A DNA stretch of 64,000 nt from a virus. Under the pieces are notes generated by a model. The model did no database searches. It worked only from the letters and a program-made list of their open reading frames with translations, and was not told where the DNA came from. The position numbers and the translations under genes were made by a program. Of this stretch, positions 23,472 through 33,000 are shown piece after piece. Within the stretch, counting starts at the first letter, position 1. Every line of letters starts with the position of its first letter. The stretch covers positions 17,624 to 81,623 of IMG/VR virus record IMGVR_UViG_3300042894_007649, one strand, 5' to 3'.

Positions 23472-23490
23472 AATAGATCAGCTTTTTTAG

Positions 23491-23787
23491 TTAACTTGGT
23501 GGAGATTGTAATTTTAAAAAATACAAAATAGTTGCACCTATAACCATTAATGCTAATTTCCACGCACTATCAAAAACTTTTTCCCAAAACCCATTCATAT
23601 TATCAATTTTTAACTTATATGATTCAAGAGACAACTTCAAATCTATCAATTCTTTTTTTAAGGCTTTGATTTCTTCAGAAATAGAATCATTGTTTCCAAT
23701 TAAGTTGTTGATACGTTCATCATGCCTTGAAGATGTCTCAACAAGTGAGTCGATACTTTCTTGTGTTTGATTTTTAGGCGGTGACAT
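23491..23787 (-). CDS. Coiled-coil protein with C-terminal membrane anchor (XhlA-like)
   Basis: 98 residues: a polar start, a heptad-rich coiled coil (about 30-62) and one C-terminal membrane span (about 74-91, AWKLALMVIGATILYFLKL). This layout resembles XhlA-type holin accessory proteins. No lysin lies beside it, so a lysis role is only a possibility. Divergent from 23829 across 41 nt. Confidence 0.5.
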   Translation of the reverse strand: MSPPKNQTQESIDSLVETSSRHDERINNLIGNNDSISEEIKALKKELIDLKLSLESYKLKIDNMNGFWEKVFDSAWKLALMVIGATILYFLKLQSPPS

Positions 23788-23828
23788 AATTTTCCGTTTC
23801 TAGTTCTTTAAACCTATATATTCTAGCC

Positions 23829-24350
23829 ATGAATAACTCAGAAAATATAAAAGAAAAGCCAGAAGTGGTGATTGCAGAAGAAGTAGCGAATGATATTTCG
23901 CAAAACGACGAAGACACCATTGAATCAATGATTCCTTCTATGAATTTAAGTGTTCCTGAAAATGGAGTACCCAAGGAAAACCATTTGATTTCTGATGAAA
24001 AATATTTGGAAGTAATTGATGAAATCATGACCAATATGCGAGAAGATCGAAAAGAAGTCACGAATTTCATCGATACTTTTTCTAATATGGTTATAAATGA
24101 TGGCGATGCAACAACTTCAACCAAAGAAGCCTTGGTTAATTTAATTAAAACAAAAGTTGACTTGCAAGATAAAATGCTCAAGGCAGCAGACTTAATGACA
24201 AGACTAAAACTTAAAAACACTTATGCTTATTCTGGCCCACATTTAAATGCTCTACAGCAAAATAACATAAATATTGGGACAGACAATACAAATTTTAATC
24301 GCAAAGAAATAATTAGAGCAATCAACCACGCTAAGAAGAAAAAGGAATAA
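23829..24350 (+). CDS. Hypothetical protein, 173 residues
   Basis: Acidic N-terminal half, then a helical part (about 60-130) and a basic C-terminus (INHAKKKKE). No Shine-Dalgarno is evident; ATG chosen as the first after the divergent gene. It sits 2 nt before the double-tagged gene, so they are cotranscribed. No family recognised; the helical-plus-basic layout would suit DNA or core binding. Confidence 0.5.
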   Translation: MNNSENIKEKPEVVIAEEVANDISQNDEDTIESMIPSMNLSVPENGVPKENHLISDEKYLEVIDEIMTNMREDRKEVTNFIDTFSNMVINDGDATTSTKEALVNLIKTKVDLQDKMLKAADLMTRLKLKNTYAYSGPHLNALQQNNINIGTDNTNFNRKEIIRAINHAKKKKE

Positions 24351-24352
24351 AA

Positions 24353-25675
24353 ATGTCAAGACACGCAATCAATTCATGGCTGGCTGAAGCTTCTGGAGAT
24401 GTTGCTTCTGGTCAATCCCCAATGGGGCAACCAGATTCTCCTCCTAGTGCTGGTGGGCCACCTGCTGGCGATCCAAATGCTGCCAACCCATCAACTGAAA
24501 TGACGCCTCCTGTTGCAGGCCAACAACAAAATAGTCCAGATGCTGCCAATAAATCACAAGAAATGCCAGATGTGAGTAATGATCCAGCCGCTCCTGACAT
24601 GCCTGAAAATAAACAAAATCAAGATTTTGAAACTTGGAAAAATGAATTTTTCAAAGAAAGCGTTCGTGGCGATGTAGGTAAACTAATTGAAATGATTCAA
24701 AATATTCGTGACGCAAAACTAGAGCCATATCCACGAAAATTTGTAGAAGACAATCTTCAAATATGTTTTTTACGTCAAAATGCAAATATAGATAAGGCTT
24801 GTAAAAATATTCGCAACAATATAAAGCAAAACCTTGATCAGAACAATCCTTCCGTTAGTGTTGTCAATCATATTAACACAGCATTGCAAACTACACCTGA
24901 TATGAATAATATTTTCATAAAACTTAAAGGATTGCTTGGCATGAAAGGTGATCTACATAGAAAATATTTATGCAGCCTTTTAGGAGCCGTTCAAGTTGGA
25001 AGCGGTGGCAACAATGAAGATTTAATTTATAACGAAAGAGATTATTCTATTCGTATTTCCACTAGATTTAACGATAAGTGGGGTAAGGTTGATATTGGTA
25101 AATGGAGCTTGCGTGAAGATGATCCAGAAAGATATTTGACTGAGCCTGAACAAAAAAGAATGGACGATGGAAGCCCAGAAGAAAAGGATGTTTTGCGTCG
25201 TCGTGTTGTAATGGAAGCAATAGCAGAAACATTCAAAAAACGCTCGTTTATCATCAATGTCGTTGGCACAGATGGAACCATTCACACACTTGGCTGGGAC
25301 ATGGCGGTTAGTCTGAGAAACGCTTACGCAAACGGCAAATTAATTGTAAAAACAATTCTAGGCGATAACAGCGAAGCCATGATTGATGAAGAAGGAACAA
25401 TCATTCCTTATGTTGACATAAAAATAAAATATGTCAAAGACGCAGAAGGAGGAGTCGATGATGACGGAAGACCAGCCAAAGAAGAACATGAGTTTATGGA
25501 AAGAATTGATGGAATTCTTTTTTTAACAGCACAATTCCCAATTTTAAAAGAAGCCTCTACTTCATTTGGAGGAATTGTTTTAAAAGAAATTCCATATACA
25601 GGAAACCCAAGTGATTTGAATGTTTTAATGAGATGCGTTCCATCAGCACCAGAAATTTTACTTCGCAATTGTTAA
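24353..25675 (+). CDS. Virion-associated protein with two capsid-tag motifs
   Basis: 440 residues with an AAGGAA Shine-Dalgarno. First tag MSRHAINSWLAE|A (cut after L-A-E, residue 12), then a Pro/Gly/Asn-rich disordered linker (about 18-90), then a second tag-like motif FETWKNEFFKE|S (about 92-102). The remainder (110-440) is a folded domain of mixed helix and strand with W-G-K-V-D-I-G-K-W and a late Gly/Asp-rich loop. No enzyme motif recognised. The proximity to tail genes suggests a structural or core component processed at two sites. Confidence 0.55.
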   Translation: MSRHAINSWLAEASGDVASGQSPMGQPDSPPSAGGPPAGDPNAANPSTEMTPPVAGQQQNSPDAANKSQEMPDVSNDPAAPDMPENKQNQDFETWKNEFFKESVRGDVGKLIEMIQNIRDAKLEPYPRKFVEDNLQICFLRQNANIDKACKNIRNNIKQNLDQNNPSVSVVNHINTALQTTPDMNNIFIKLKGLLGMKGDLHRKYLCSLLGAVQVGSGGNNEDLIYNERDYSIRISTRFNDKWGKVDIGKWSLREDDPERYLTEPEQKRMDDGSPEEKDVLRRRVVMEAIAETFKKRSFIINVVGTDGTIHTLGWDMAVSLRNAYANGKLIVKTILGDNSEAMIDEEGTIIPYVDIKIKYVKDAEGGVDDDGRPAKEEHEFMERIDGILFLTAQFPILKEASTSFGGIVLKEIPYTGNPSDLNVLMRCVPSAPEILLRNC

Positions 25676-25752
25676 CATATTTGACTTAAAGATCGTAAAT
25701 AGTAATTGATTAGTTTTACAGAAATATAAACCAAAAAGCAATTAGGGGAAAA

Positions 25753-26229
25753 ATGAAAGTTTTTCTTGAATTTATTGATAGAAAACAGCGGGAAGCAAAA
25801 AGACAATTGAAAATTGTCGAAAAATCTCTTCGCAAAGGTAAATTGCACGTTTATTCACACATAGAAGACGATGATCCACATCTTTTTGTCAAAGCGAATA
25901 ATAAAAAGTTAAGTTTTGAAGGTATAAGAATTTATCATATTGGCGATGGGATTGCATATAGAGTGCAAAAACTTGAAAAAACAGAGCCTTATGGTAAATC
26001 ATATGCGCTCAATGTCGAAGAAATGTACAATGACTTCATGAGCGAAAACATGGATGAAAAAGAAGCCGCCGAAAAAGTTATGGAGGCAATGGTAAATGAA
26101 ATAAAGAAATTTTTCCACCATAGCGCACAAGCAGAAGATAAATTGAGAACTGGACAGAAAGATGGAGTAGGAATGATTGTAAAAACAGGCGGATCTGATT
26201 ACAGCAGCACTGTTTTAAATAGAATCTAA
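25753..26229 (+). CDS. Hypothetical protein, 158 residues
   Basis: AGGGGA Shine-Dalgarno. A basic helical N-terminus (FLEFIDRKQREAKRQLKIVE) leads into a beta-rich middle (HVYSHIEDDDPHLFVK, GIRIYHIGDGIAYRV) and a helical end. Likely small virion or assembly protein from context; family unknown. Followed 8 nt later by the Pmp3-like gene. Confidence 0.5.
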   Translation: MKVFLEFIDRKQREAKRQLKIVEKSLRKGKLHVYSHIEDDDPHLFVKANNKKLSFEGIRIYHIGDGIAYRVQKLEKTEPYGKSYALNVEEMYNDFMSENMDEKEAAEKVMEAMVNEIKKFFHHSAQAEDKLRTGQKDGVGMIVKTGGSDYSSTVLNRI

Positions 26230-26237
26230 GGAGCAAT

Positions 26238-26429
26238 GTGGAAGACAAAGTAAAATATCAAAATGAAACTGATGACACAATAGCTTTAATTATGGCTATT
26301 TTTCTTCCGCCACTTGGCGTTGTAATTAAAAGAGGAATAGATATTCAACTTGTTATAAACATTGTTTTGACTATGTTTGGATGGTTCCCGGGAATAATTC
26401 ATGCTCTTTATGTTATTTTAAAAAAATAA
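26238..26429 (+). CDS. Pmp3/YqaE-family small membrane protein
   Basis: 63 residues from a GTG with GGAG 8 nt upstream. Two hydrophobic spans with the family hallmark: A-I-F-L-P-P-L-G-V (19-27), then I-N-I-V-L-T-M-F-G-W-F-P-G-I-I-H-A-L-Y-V-I. Pmp3 proteins sit in the plasma or inner membrane and affect membrane potential and cation tolerance in yeast, plants and bacteria. A phage copy might stabilise the membrane during infection. Followed by a strong terminator. Confidence 0.8.
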   Translation: MEDKVKYQNETDDTIALIMAIFLPPLGVVIKRGIDIQLVINIVLTMFGWFPGIIHALYVILKK

Positions 26430-26445
26430 TTTGCCCAATTTCACT

Positions 26446-26476
26446 AAAAGCCCTGCATTAATGCAGGGCTTTTTTT
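26446..26476 (+). terminator. Strong intrinsic terminator
   Basis: AAAAGCCCTGCATT/AATGCAGGGCTTTT is a perfect palindrome followed by more T residues. It ends the 23829-26429 transcription unit and works in both orientations. Confidence 0.92.
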
Positions 26477-26486
26477 ATTTAAACAT

Positions 26487-26494
26487 TTTAAATA
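26487..26494 (+). promoter_or_regulatory. Late-promoter-like octamer TTTAAATA
   Basis: TTTAAATA (7/8) 9 nt before the ATG at 26504, directly after the terminator; no Shine-Dalgarno is present. Confidence 0.45.
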
Positions 26495-26503
26495 CATAAA
26501 ATT

Positions 26504-26989
26504 ATGGCAGTACCTTTTATTGACGCAATGTTGCCGGGAGATAAGGCATCACCAAATAAACCAATAGGTCGTGGAAGTCTTATTACATTTAATTATATTT
26601 TCCACAAATCTGGACACGATCCCTATCCAGTAGTATTGGTAACAGATATTTGGCCTAACTATATTCGTGGTATAAACTTAAATTATTTAACATTCCCAAC
26701 TATCAAAAAAATGGTATTTCCAGCACCAAATCAAACAGTTTGCGATAACCCATCATTCACATATCAATATATAAAAGGTAGTGAATATATAGTTTCAGCA
26801 TTCCGTCAGTATAAGCGCAATGGAATTCAGCGATTAAAAAAACTAGACTGCGCTTTTATAGTAAAAGCTCTTGGACTTTCTCGGTCTTTTGATCCAAATG
26901 AGATAGAAGCAATTCGTAGATCAGTTCGAGAGCAAATTCGCCAGCTAGCTAATGTAAGAGCAGCACCCACTGGTGAAATGACGGTATAA
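26504..26989 (+). CDS. Probable virion protein upstream of the tape measure
   Basis: 161 residues. Beta-rich first half (L-I-T-F-N-Y-I-F, V-V-L-V-T-D-I-W, I-R-G-I-N-L-N-Y-L) of a style seen in small T4-like phage virion proteins ('GLNLHYL' motif), then a basic helical end. No enzymatic motif. Its place between a terminator and the tape measure suggests a neck or tail-completion role, not proven. Confidence 0.5.
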   Translation: MAVPFIDAMLPGDKASPNKPIGRGSLITFNYIFHKSGHDPYPVVLVTDIWPNYIRGINLNYLTFPTIKKMVFPAPNQTVCDNPSFTYQYIKGSEYIVSAFRQYKRNGIQRLKKLDCAFIVKALGLSRSFDPNEIEAIRRSVREQIRQLANVRAAPTGEMTV

Positions 26990-26992
26990 ATA
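26985..26992 (+). promoter_or_regulatory. Late promoter octamer TATAAATA
   Basis: Exact TATAAATA overlapping the stop codon of 26504-26989; first of two exact octamers before the tape measure gene. Confidence 0.6.
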
Positions 26993-27004
26993 AATTATCT
27001 TTTT

Positions 27005-27027
27005 ATTCGATAAGTGTTTTATCGAAT
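27005..27027 (+). repeat. AT-rich hairpin in the tape measure leader
   Basis: ATTCGATAA (27005-27013) pairs perfectly with TTATCGAAT (27019-27027) around GTGTT. No T-run follows, so it looks like an mRNA processing or stability element, not a terminator. It lies between two late-promoter octamers. Confidence 0.6.
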
Positions 27028-27039
27028 ACTAAATACTCA

Positions 27040-27047
27040 TATAAATA
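27040..27047 (+). promoter_or_regulatory. Late promoter octamer TATAAATA
   Basis: Exact TATAAATA 26 nt before the ATG at 27074, the promoter-proximal copy for the tail operon. Confidence 0.65.
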
Positions 27048-27073
27048 AAGACAATTATTTAATTTAGGCGTTC

Positions 27074-30000
27074 ATGGATCAACCCATATTAGACAATCTT
27101 AATCGTAATGTTGGAAGCGTTATAACAAGCCTTCAAGCATTAAAAAGTGCATTAGATACTGCTTCTACTGGCACAGCACAACCTGCTGGCGGTGGAAACG
27201 TAAACATGGATGACTTAAAAGACATACTAGGAAAATTCGTCAAAGATTTTAAAGAAGTATCAGAAGAGCAAAAAAAATATACAAAATCTGTCGTCAAAGC
27301 AATGAAAGATGTTATAAAAGCTCGTAGCAGTGGCGGCGGTGGCGGCGGTGGTGGCGGTGGTGGTGGTGGTGGTGGTGGTGGTGGTGGTGGTGGTGGTAAA
27401 AAATCCAAAGCAGACCAAGAAGAAATTAAAAATCTTCAAAGTAAATTGAGCTTAGAATCTCAACTTATCGATTTTGCTGAAAAAAATAGTTTTTATGGTG
27501 AAAATAGTGTCGATACTTTAACTGAAGCATTAAAAATAACTGTTGCTCAACATAAAGTAAGAGCCAATGCTTTAGTCAGCATACAAGGAATTAGTGACGT
27601 TGAAAAACAAGCATTGAAAACAGAATATAAGCGTTTAGAAGCTATTAAGAATGGCCAATATGCTTATTATAACATGGTTAACCAGTTAAGAGAAATTACT
27701 GGTTACATGAATACATTTGAAAGTGGCCTTGGTCTAAAAACCATGGAAACACTGACAAGCGGAATTGTTCAAGAGGAAATGAAATTTACTCAAGAAGTTC
27801 GCAAAGCAGCTTATGAAACAGCAGGACTAACCAAAAATAGTCAATCTCTTCAAAGAACATATGAAGAAATTGGCACTTCTGTTAAAACAACTGGCTTTGA
27901 TAGAACTAAATTTCAACAATCTTATTTAAAATCTTTAAAGAGTGGTGTTAAAGATTTAAAGCAAGCTGTATCATTAACAACAACTCAACTTAACACTGAA
28001 AGCCAATTGGGTCTTGAAGCAGGATCATTACAAGAAACATTCCAATCATTTGCCCAAACAGGAAGAATGACTAATGGTCAACTTGCTGATATGGGTCGTG
28101 GTATGCGTGATGTAGCTAAAAATACTGGATTAACAGGCGAAGCATTAAAAGGAGCAGTTGATTCAAGTCGTGAAATAATTAATCAACTCAGAAATGCAGC
28201 AAGCCTAACAAGCACTGCTGCTAAAAATGTTATAGAAATGAATGCAAATGCCAAAAAACTTGGTGTTGATCAACAGATGTTGCAATTGCAAGGTGGATTG
28301 ACAAGCGGCGCTAAATTACTGATGGACTCATCTTCACAAACTCAGTCAATGATATTTTTAGCAGCAAGTAAAGTTGGAAAAGTAAACGAAGCAATGAACG
28401 GAACTCTTCTTTCAACAAAAGAAGGAATTAAATCTCTTGGCACTGGATTGCAAGGAATTCTTAAAGATTTCGGTGTCGGAAGCCTTGAAGAAATTGATCA
28501 ACTGTCAGCAGAAGCAAAAACAAGATTAAATATTCAACTAAAATCCGTCGTTGGAATGGAATTAGGAGAGTTCCGTTCTTTGATAGAATCTGTAAATGAA
28601 TCAGGAAAAGGTCTTGGAGACAGACTTGGCGATATCAATAAGAAAATGAAAGATAATATAACCGCTGATGAAAAAAGAGCTTTAGTTGAACAAAAGCGCC
28701 AGTTGAAAGCTAGCAAGCAACTTGAAATATTGACAGCACTAGATGAAGCAGCAAAAGGCGCAAAAGATATGAATGGTGCCTTAGCTAAATTTGGCGAAAG
28801 AAGAAAAGATTTTGAAGGCGATTTACAAGCATTAGGATCAAGCTGGCAGAATGAAACACAAGTTGCTAAAGATGCAATCAAGGGAGCAATTGAAAGCGTT
28901 AACAAAGGGCTGAAAGAGGCTGGTAAATCAGAACTTAAAATAGATTCTTCAGAAATAGAAAAGGCTGTTAAAGACCCATCTATGTTAAGGGAATTGACTG
29001 CTAAAATAAGCAAGGGTGAACAACAATTAGCCACTGCACAGAAAGCACAACTTGATCCTGTAACAGAGACAAATCAAAAACTAACTGAAATAAATGACAC
29101 TCTAAGAAATATGTCTCAAAATGTTATATCAAAAATAATGAGCAGCATTTTTGGAAAGTTATTGGTTGTTGGAGCAGTAATTTCTGGAATTGCAGCTTCA
29201 GTTATTGGTCTTGGAATTCAATTAATTGCGATTAAGAAGACATTGCAAAAAATTGCCTTTGGAGATATGAGCAAAGGAGAATCTGAACTAAGTCTTTTAG
29301 ATAACCTAAAATCTGTTTTCACTAGCAAAAAACCAATTGAAGGCGTTAATATTGGTAAAACAGAAACGGAAAAACTAACAGGTCAAACATCTCCAACTAG
29401 TACTGTTACATCAGAAGCGCAAAAGAAAACAAAAGCAGAAACGCAACCGCAAACTCAAACTGTTGCACCTAAACCAGAATCAGTAAACGTAGAAGAAAAA
29501 ATAAGCAAGTCATCAGAAATTCTTACAAAAATTTTAACTACTTTAGATACAATTAAAGATTGTATTTGTAAACCTTCTACACCATTGACTCAACCACCAG
29601 CAGCAGCACCTGATCCAATGGCTGCATTGACACAAGCAAAACCAGCAGCAGCACCTGATCCAATGGCTGCATTGACACAAGCAAAACCAGCAGAGCCAGA
29701 ACCTGTGCAAGTTGCTGAAAAAGCTGCTGGAAAAGCAGCTAAAAAGAAAAAGCTAACTCCAGAAGAAATTGCAGCACTTAAAGCTGAAGGTCAGGCAAGA
29801 AAAGAAGCCGCCAAAGCTAAAGGACTTGATCCAGCAGTTGAAAAATCCATCAGAAGAAATCAAGAAAAGAATATAAAGATGGATACGAAATTAAACAATA
29901 TAGAGAGAAAAGAACAAATAAAAGAAATAAGAAGAGGCAAAAAAGACGATAGAATATTAAGATTAGAAGAGCAAGCTGTAAAACATGAAAGGAAAATGCA

Positions 30001-33000
30001 GAAAAAAGAAACAGCTATGCCTAAAGAAGTAGATGCTCCTAAAGAAGCAGCTACGCCTTGTCCTAGTGTTCCAGATGATGGTTGCCTCGATCCAAAAGCA
30101 ATGGCGGCTAGTGGCGGAAGCATGGTTAAAACAGCAGCCGCTGTTGCTATTTTAGCCGCTGGAGCTTTGGTGTTGGGAACTGCATTGATATTCCTTGGCA
30201 GTAAAGTTCTTAAAGCACTTGGTCTTGATTTAAACAAAATAATGGAAACTGCTGCTGCAATCGCTGCGGTCATCGGCGTTGCTGTAGCCATTTCAGTTGC
30301 TGGCGCTCTTGCAATGAATTGCTTGTCTGAAATTGAACCTGAAATTTCAAAAATACAAAAAAATCTTGGCAAGGCCGTAAAAACAGGAGCAATTCTTGTT
30401 GTCATGGGAACTATTTTGGTCATTCTTGGCGCAGCAATGATTTACTTGGCACGGATGGTTCTAAAGGCACTCAATATGGATGCCTCTACAGCAATTGAAG
30501 TTGCCACTACAGTTGGAGCAATTGCTGGCGTTGTAGGAACAGTTGCCTACGCAACTGTTAAGTTTTTAGAAGCACTTGAAGAACTTGACGCAAACCCAAT
30601 GTGGAAAAAAATTAAAACAAATTATCCAGCAATAGTAAAGAATATTGCCTTGGGAGGATTAGCACTTTTAGTCATATCAGGCGCAATAGTTATCCTTGGC
30701 GCAGCATTGATAAAATTTTCTCAATATATATTAGGAGCATTAGGAGTTGATGCAGCTACTGCTTTTAAAGTTGGATCAACAATAGCCGCAATTATGGTCG
30801 CTGTGGGATTAATTGCACTTGCCACAATTGGATCAATTGGTGGATTACAAGCTCTCGGACAATTAACTGCTTACCTTGTAACACCAGTACCGGGTCCATT
30901 TCCTATTCCTGCTGGTGCCTTGATGCTACTTGGCGCTGACGTTTTGCTTAAACTTGGTCTACCAATTCTTTTGCTTGCTACAGCACTTATGTTTTTTGGC
31001 AAAATAATTCTTGGGGCAGCTGGAATTAATGCAGCTACAGCAATGAAAATTGGAATGACAATTTCTGCCATATTTTTAGCAGTTGGTCTAATTTCTTTGG
31101 CTTTAGGGTTTGCTATGGAAGGCCTAACGTATCTAGGAGCAATAGCAACTATAGTTTTAACTAGTCCTCTGGTAGTATTAATGGAACTAGGAGCATGGGC
31201 ATTATTGCTTGGAGGAGGAGGAATTCTTCTTCTTGGAGTCGCAATAATGTGGCTAGCTAAAACTCTTTTAGCTATTTCGGGATTAAATTTAGCTTCAATT
31301 GCAATGACAACATTGACCGTATATGCATTATTTGCTGGAGTTGCATTAATATCGATTGCTTTGGGTGCTGCGATGGAAGGCCTAATGTATCTAGGAGCAA
31401 TAGCAGGTATACTTATACTTGCAATTCCTTTAATGGAGATTGGCGCAAGAGCTTTATTATTTTTCACACCAGCAATGCTTCTTCTTGCATCTGCAATAAT
31501 ATTGATGGGAATGTTAGTATCGAAATTTATTGTATCGCCAAAACTAGCTGGTCAAACTGCTTACGCTATTGCAACTATTCTTGGCGCTGCTGCACTTATT
31601 GCTGCCGCTGTTGTCGGATTCGCAACTATCGGAATAGCTTTAGGACTTATTGGACTTCTTTCTCCACTTATTGCAGGTCTTATGTTGCCTGCCGCATGGG
31701 GTCTTGGCGTATTGGCTTTCCCAATGATTGAATTTGTACAAGCTGCTGTAAGAATAGCCAAAGATTTGGCAGGAGCAATGCCATTAAACAAAGTAAATGA
31801 ATGTGTTGGCGCTATAGCATCAATTCTTGGTGCTGCTCTGTTAATAGCAGGTATAATACTTGGATTTGCTACAATTGGCACAGGCTTGGGACTTATTGGA
31901 CTTCTTTCTCCACTTATTGCAGGTCTTATGTTGCCTGCTGCATGGGGTCTTGGCGTATTGGCTTTCCCAATGATTGAATTTACACAAGCTGCTGCCAATG
32001 TAGCCAAAGATTTGGCAAAAGCTTTGCCTCCAGCACAAGTGGAAGAAGTAGTTAATGCTGTAACAACAATTTTGAATGGAGCAGCAAAGATAGGCGAATC
32101 AGTATCTGGAATGATTCCTTCAATGCAATATATGTCAATGATAGGACTTATTGCGCCAGTCATTGCTTGGTCAATGAGTGGTGCTGGTGGAGCACTTATC
32201 ACACTTTCTAAACCACTTGCTTTTTTTGCAATTGCCGCACTATATGTTGCGATTTTACTTAATTCTATAATGAAACCCAAAGATGCAGAAGAAGCTGCAA
32301 ATGCTGTGACAACAATTCTGAATGGAGCGGCTAGTATTTCGGATTCCCTGATGAAAATGGTTCCTAAACTTACGGCAATTGGATCAACTGCACTCATCAT
32401 GTTTATGATTGCTCCTATTATGCGTCTTGCTGCTTCAGCACTTTATATCATGTCATGGCCTGTTGTTGAATATGCTAAAGCAATTGTTAGTTTTGCAATG
32501 TCATTGGCAAGTGTAGTTCATCCCGATAAGGCTAAATCTTTATCGCAAGGTGTTGCTTCTATGCTTAGTGCTATAGGAGAAGTGTCGGATGAGTTCCAAA
32601 AAATTAGAAATAAAATTGTCAGTATAGGAATGGGAGAAGGAGTTTTCAAACTTTTCCTTTTTACTTTGCCTGCACTTCGCATGGGAGTCTTTGCTTTCAA
32701 AGCAATGAAAAAACCAATAACTGATTTTATAATTGAAATTGTAAACTTCAGTACTTCCTTGTCAACTATTGTAACTCCAGCTGTTGCTAAAACTGCCACA
32801 AAGACAATAAATGCTACATCTGAAATAATTGCAAAAGTATCAGATATTATGAAGAATTTGAATGAAAAGATTGTTCCCATGACAAAAGCTGGATGGTTTA
32901 CAAAATCTCCTGTTGACATATTGATAGAAGCAAAAAATAAACTAGCAACTTTCTTCCCAGCAATGTTTGGTTTAATAAAATCAATTGTTCTTCAAGTTAA

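Noticed and set aside
27133-27408. Minus-strand frame with a long proline run
   Set aside because: Reverse complement of the GGN glycine run in the tape measure gene.
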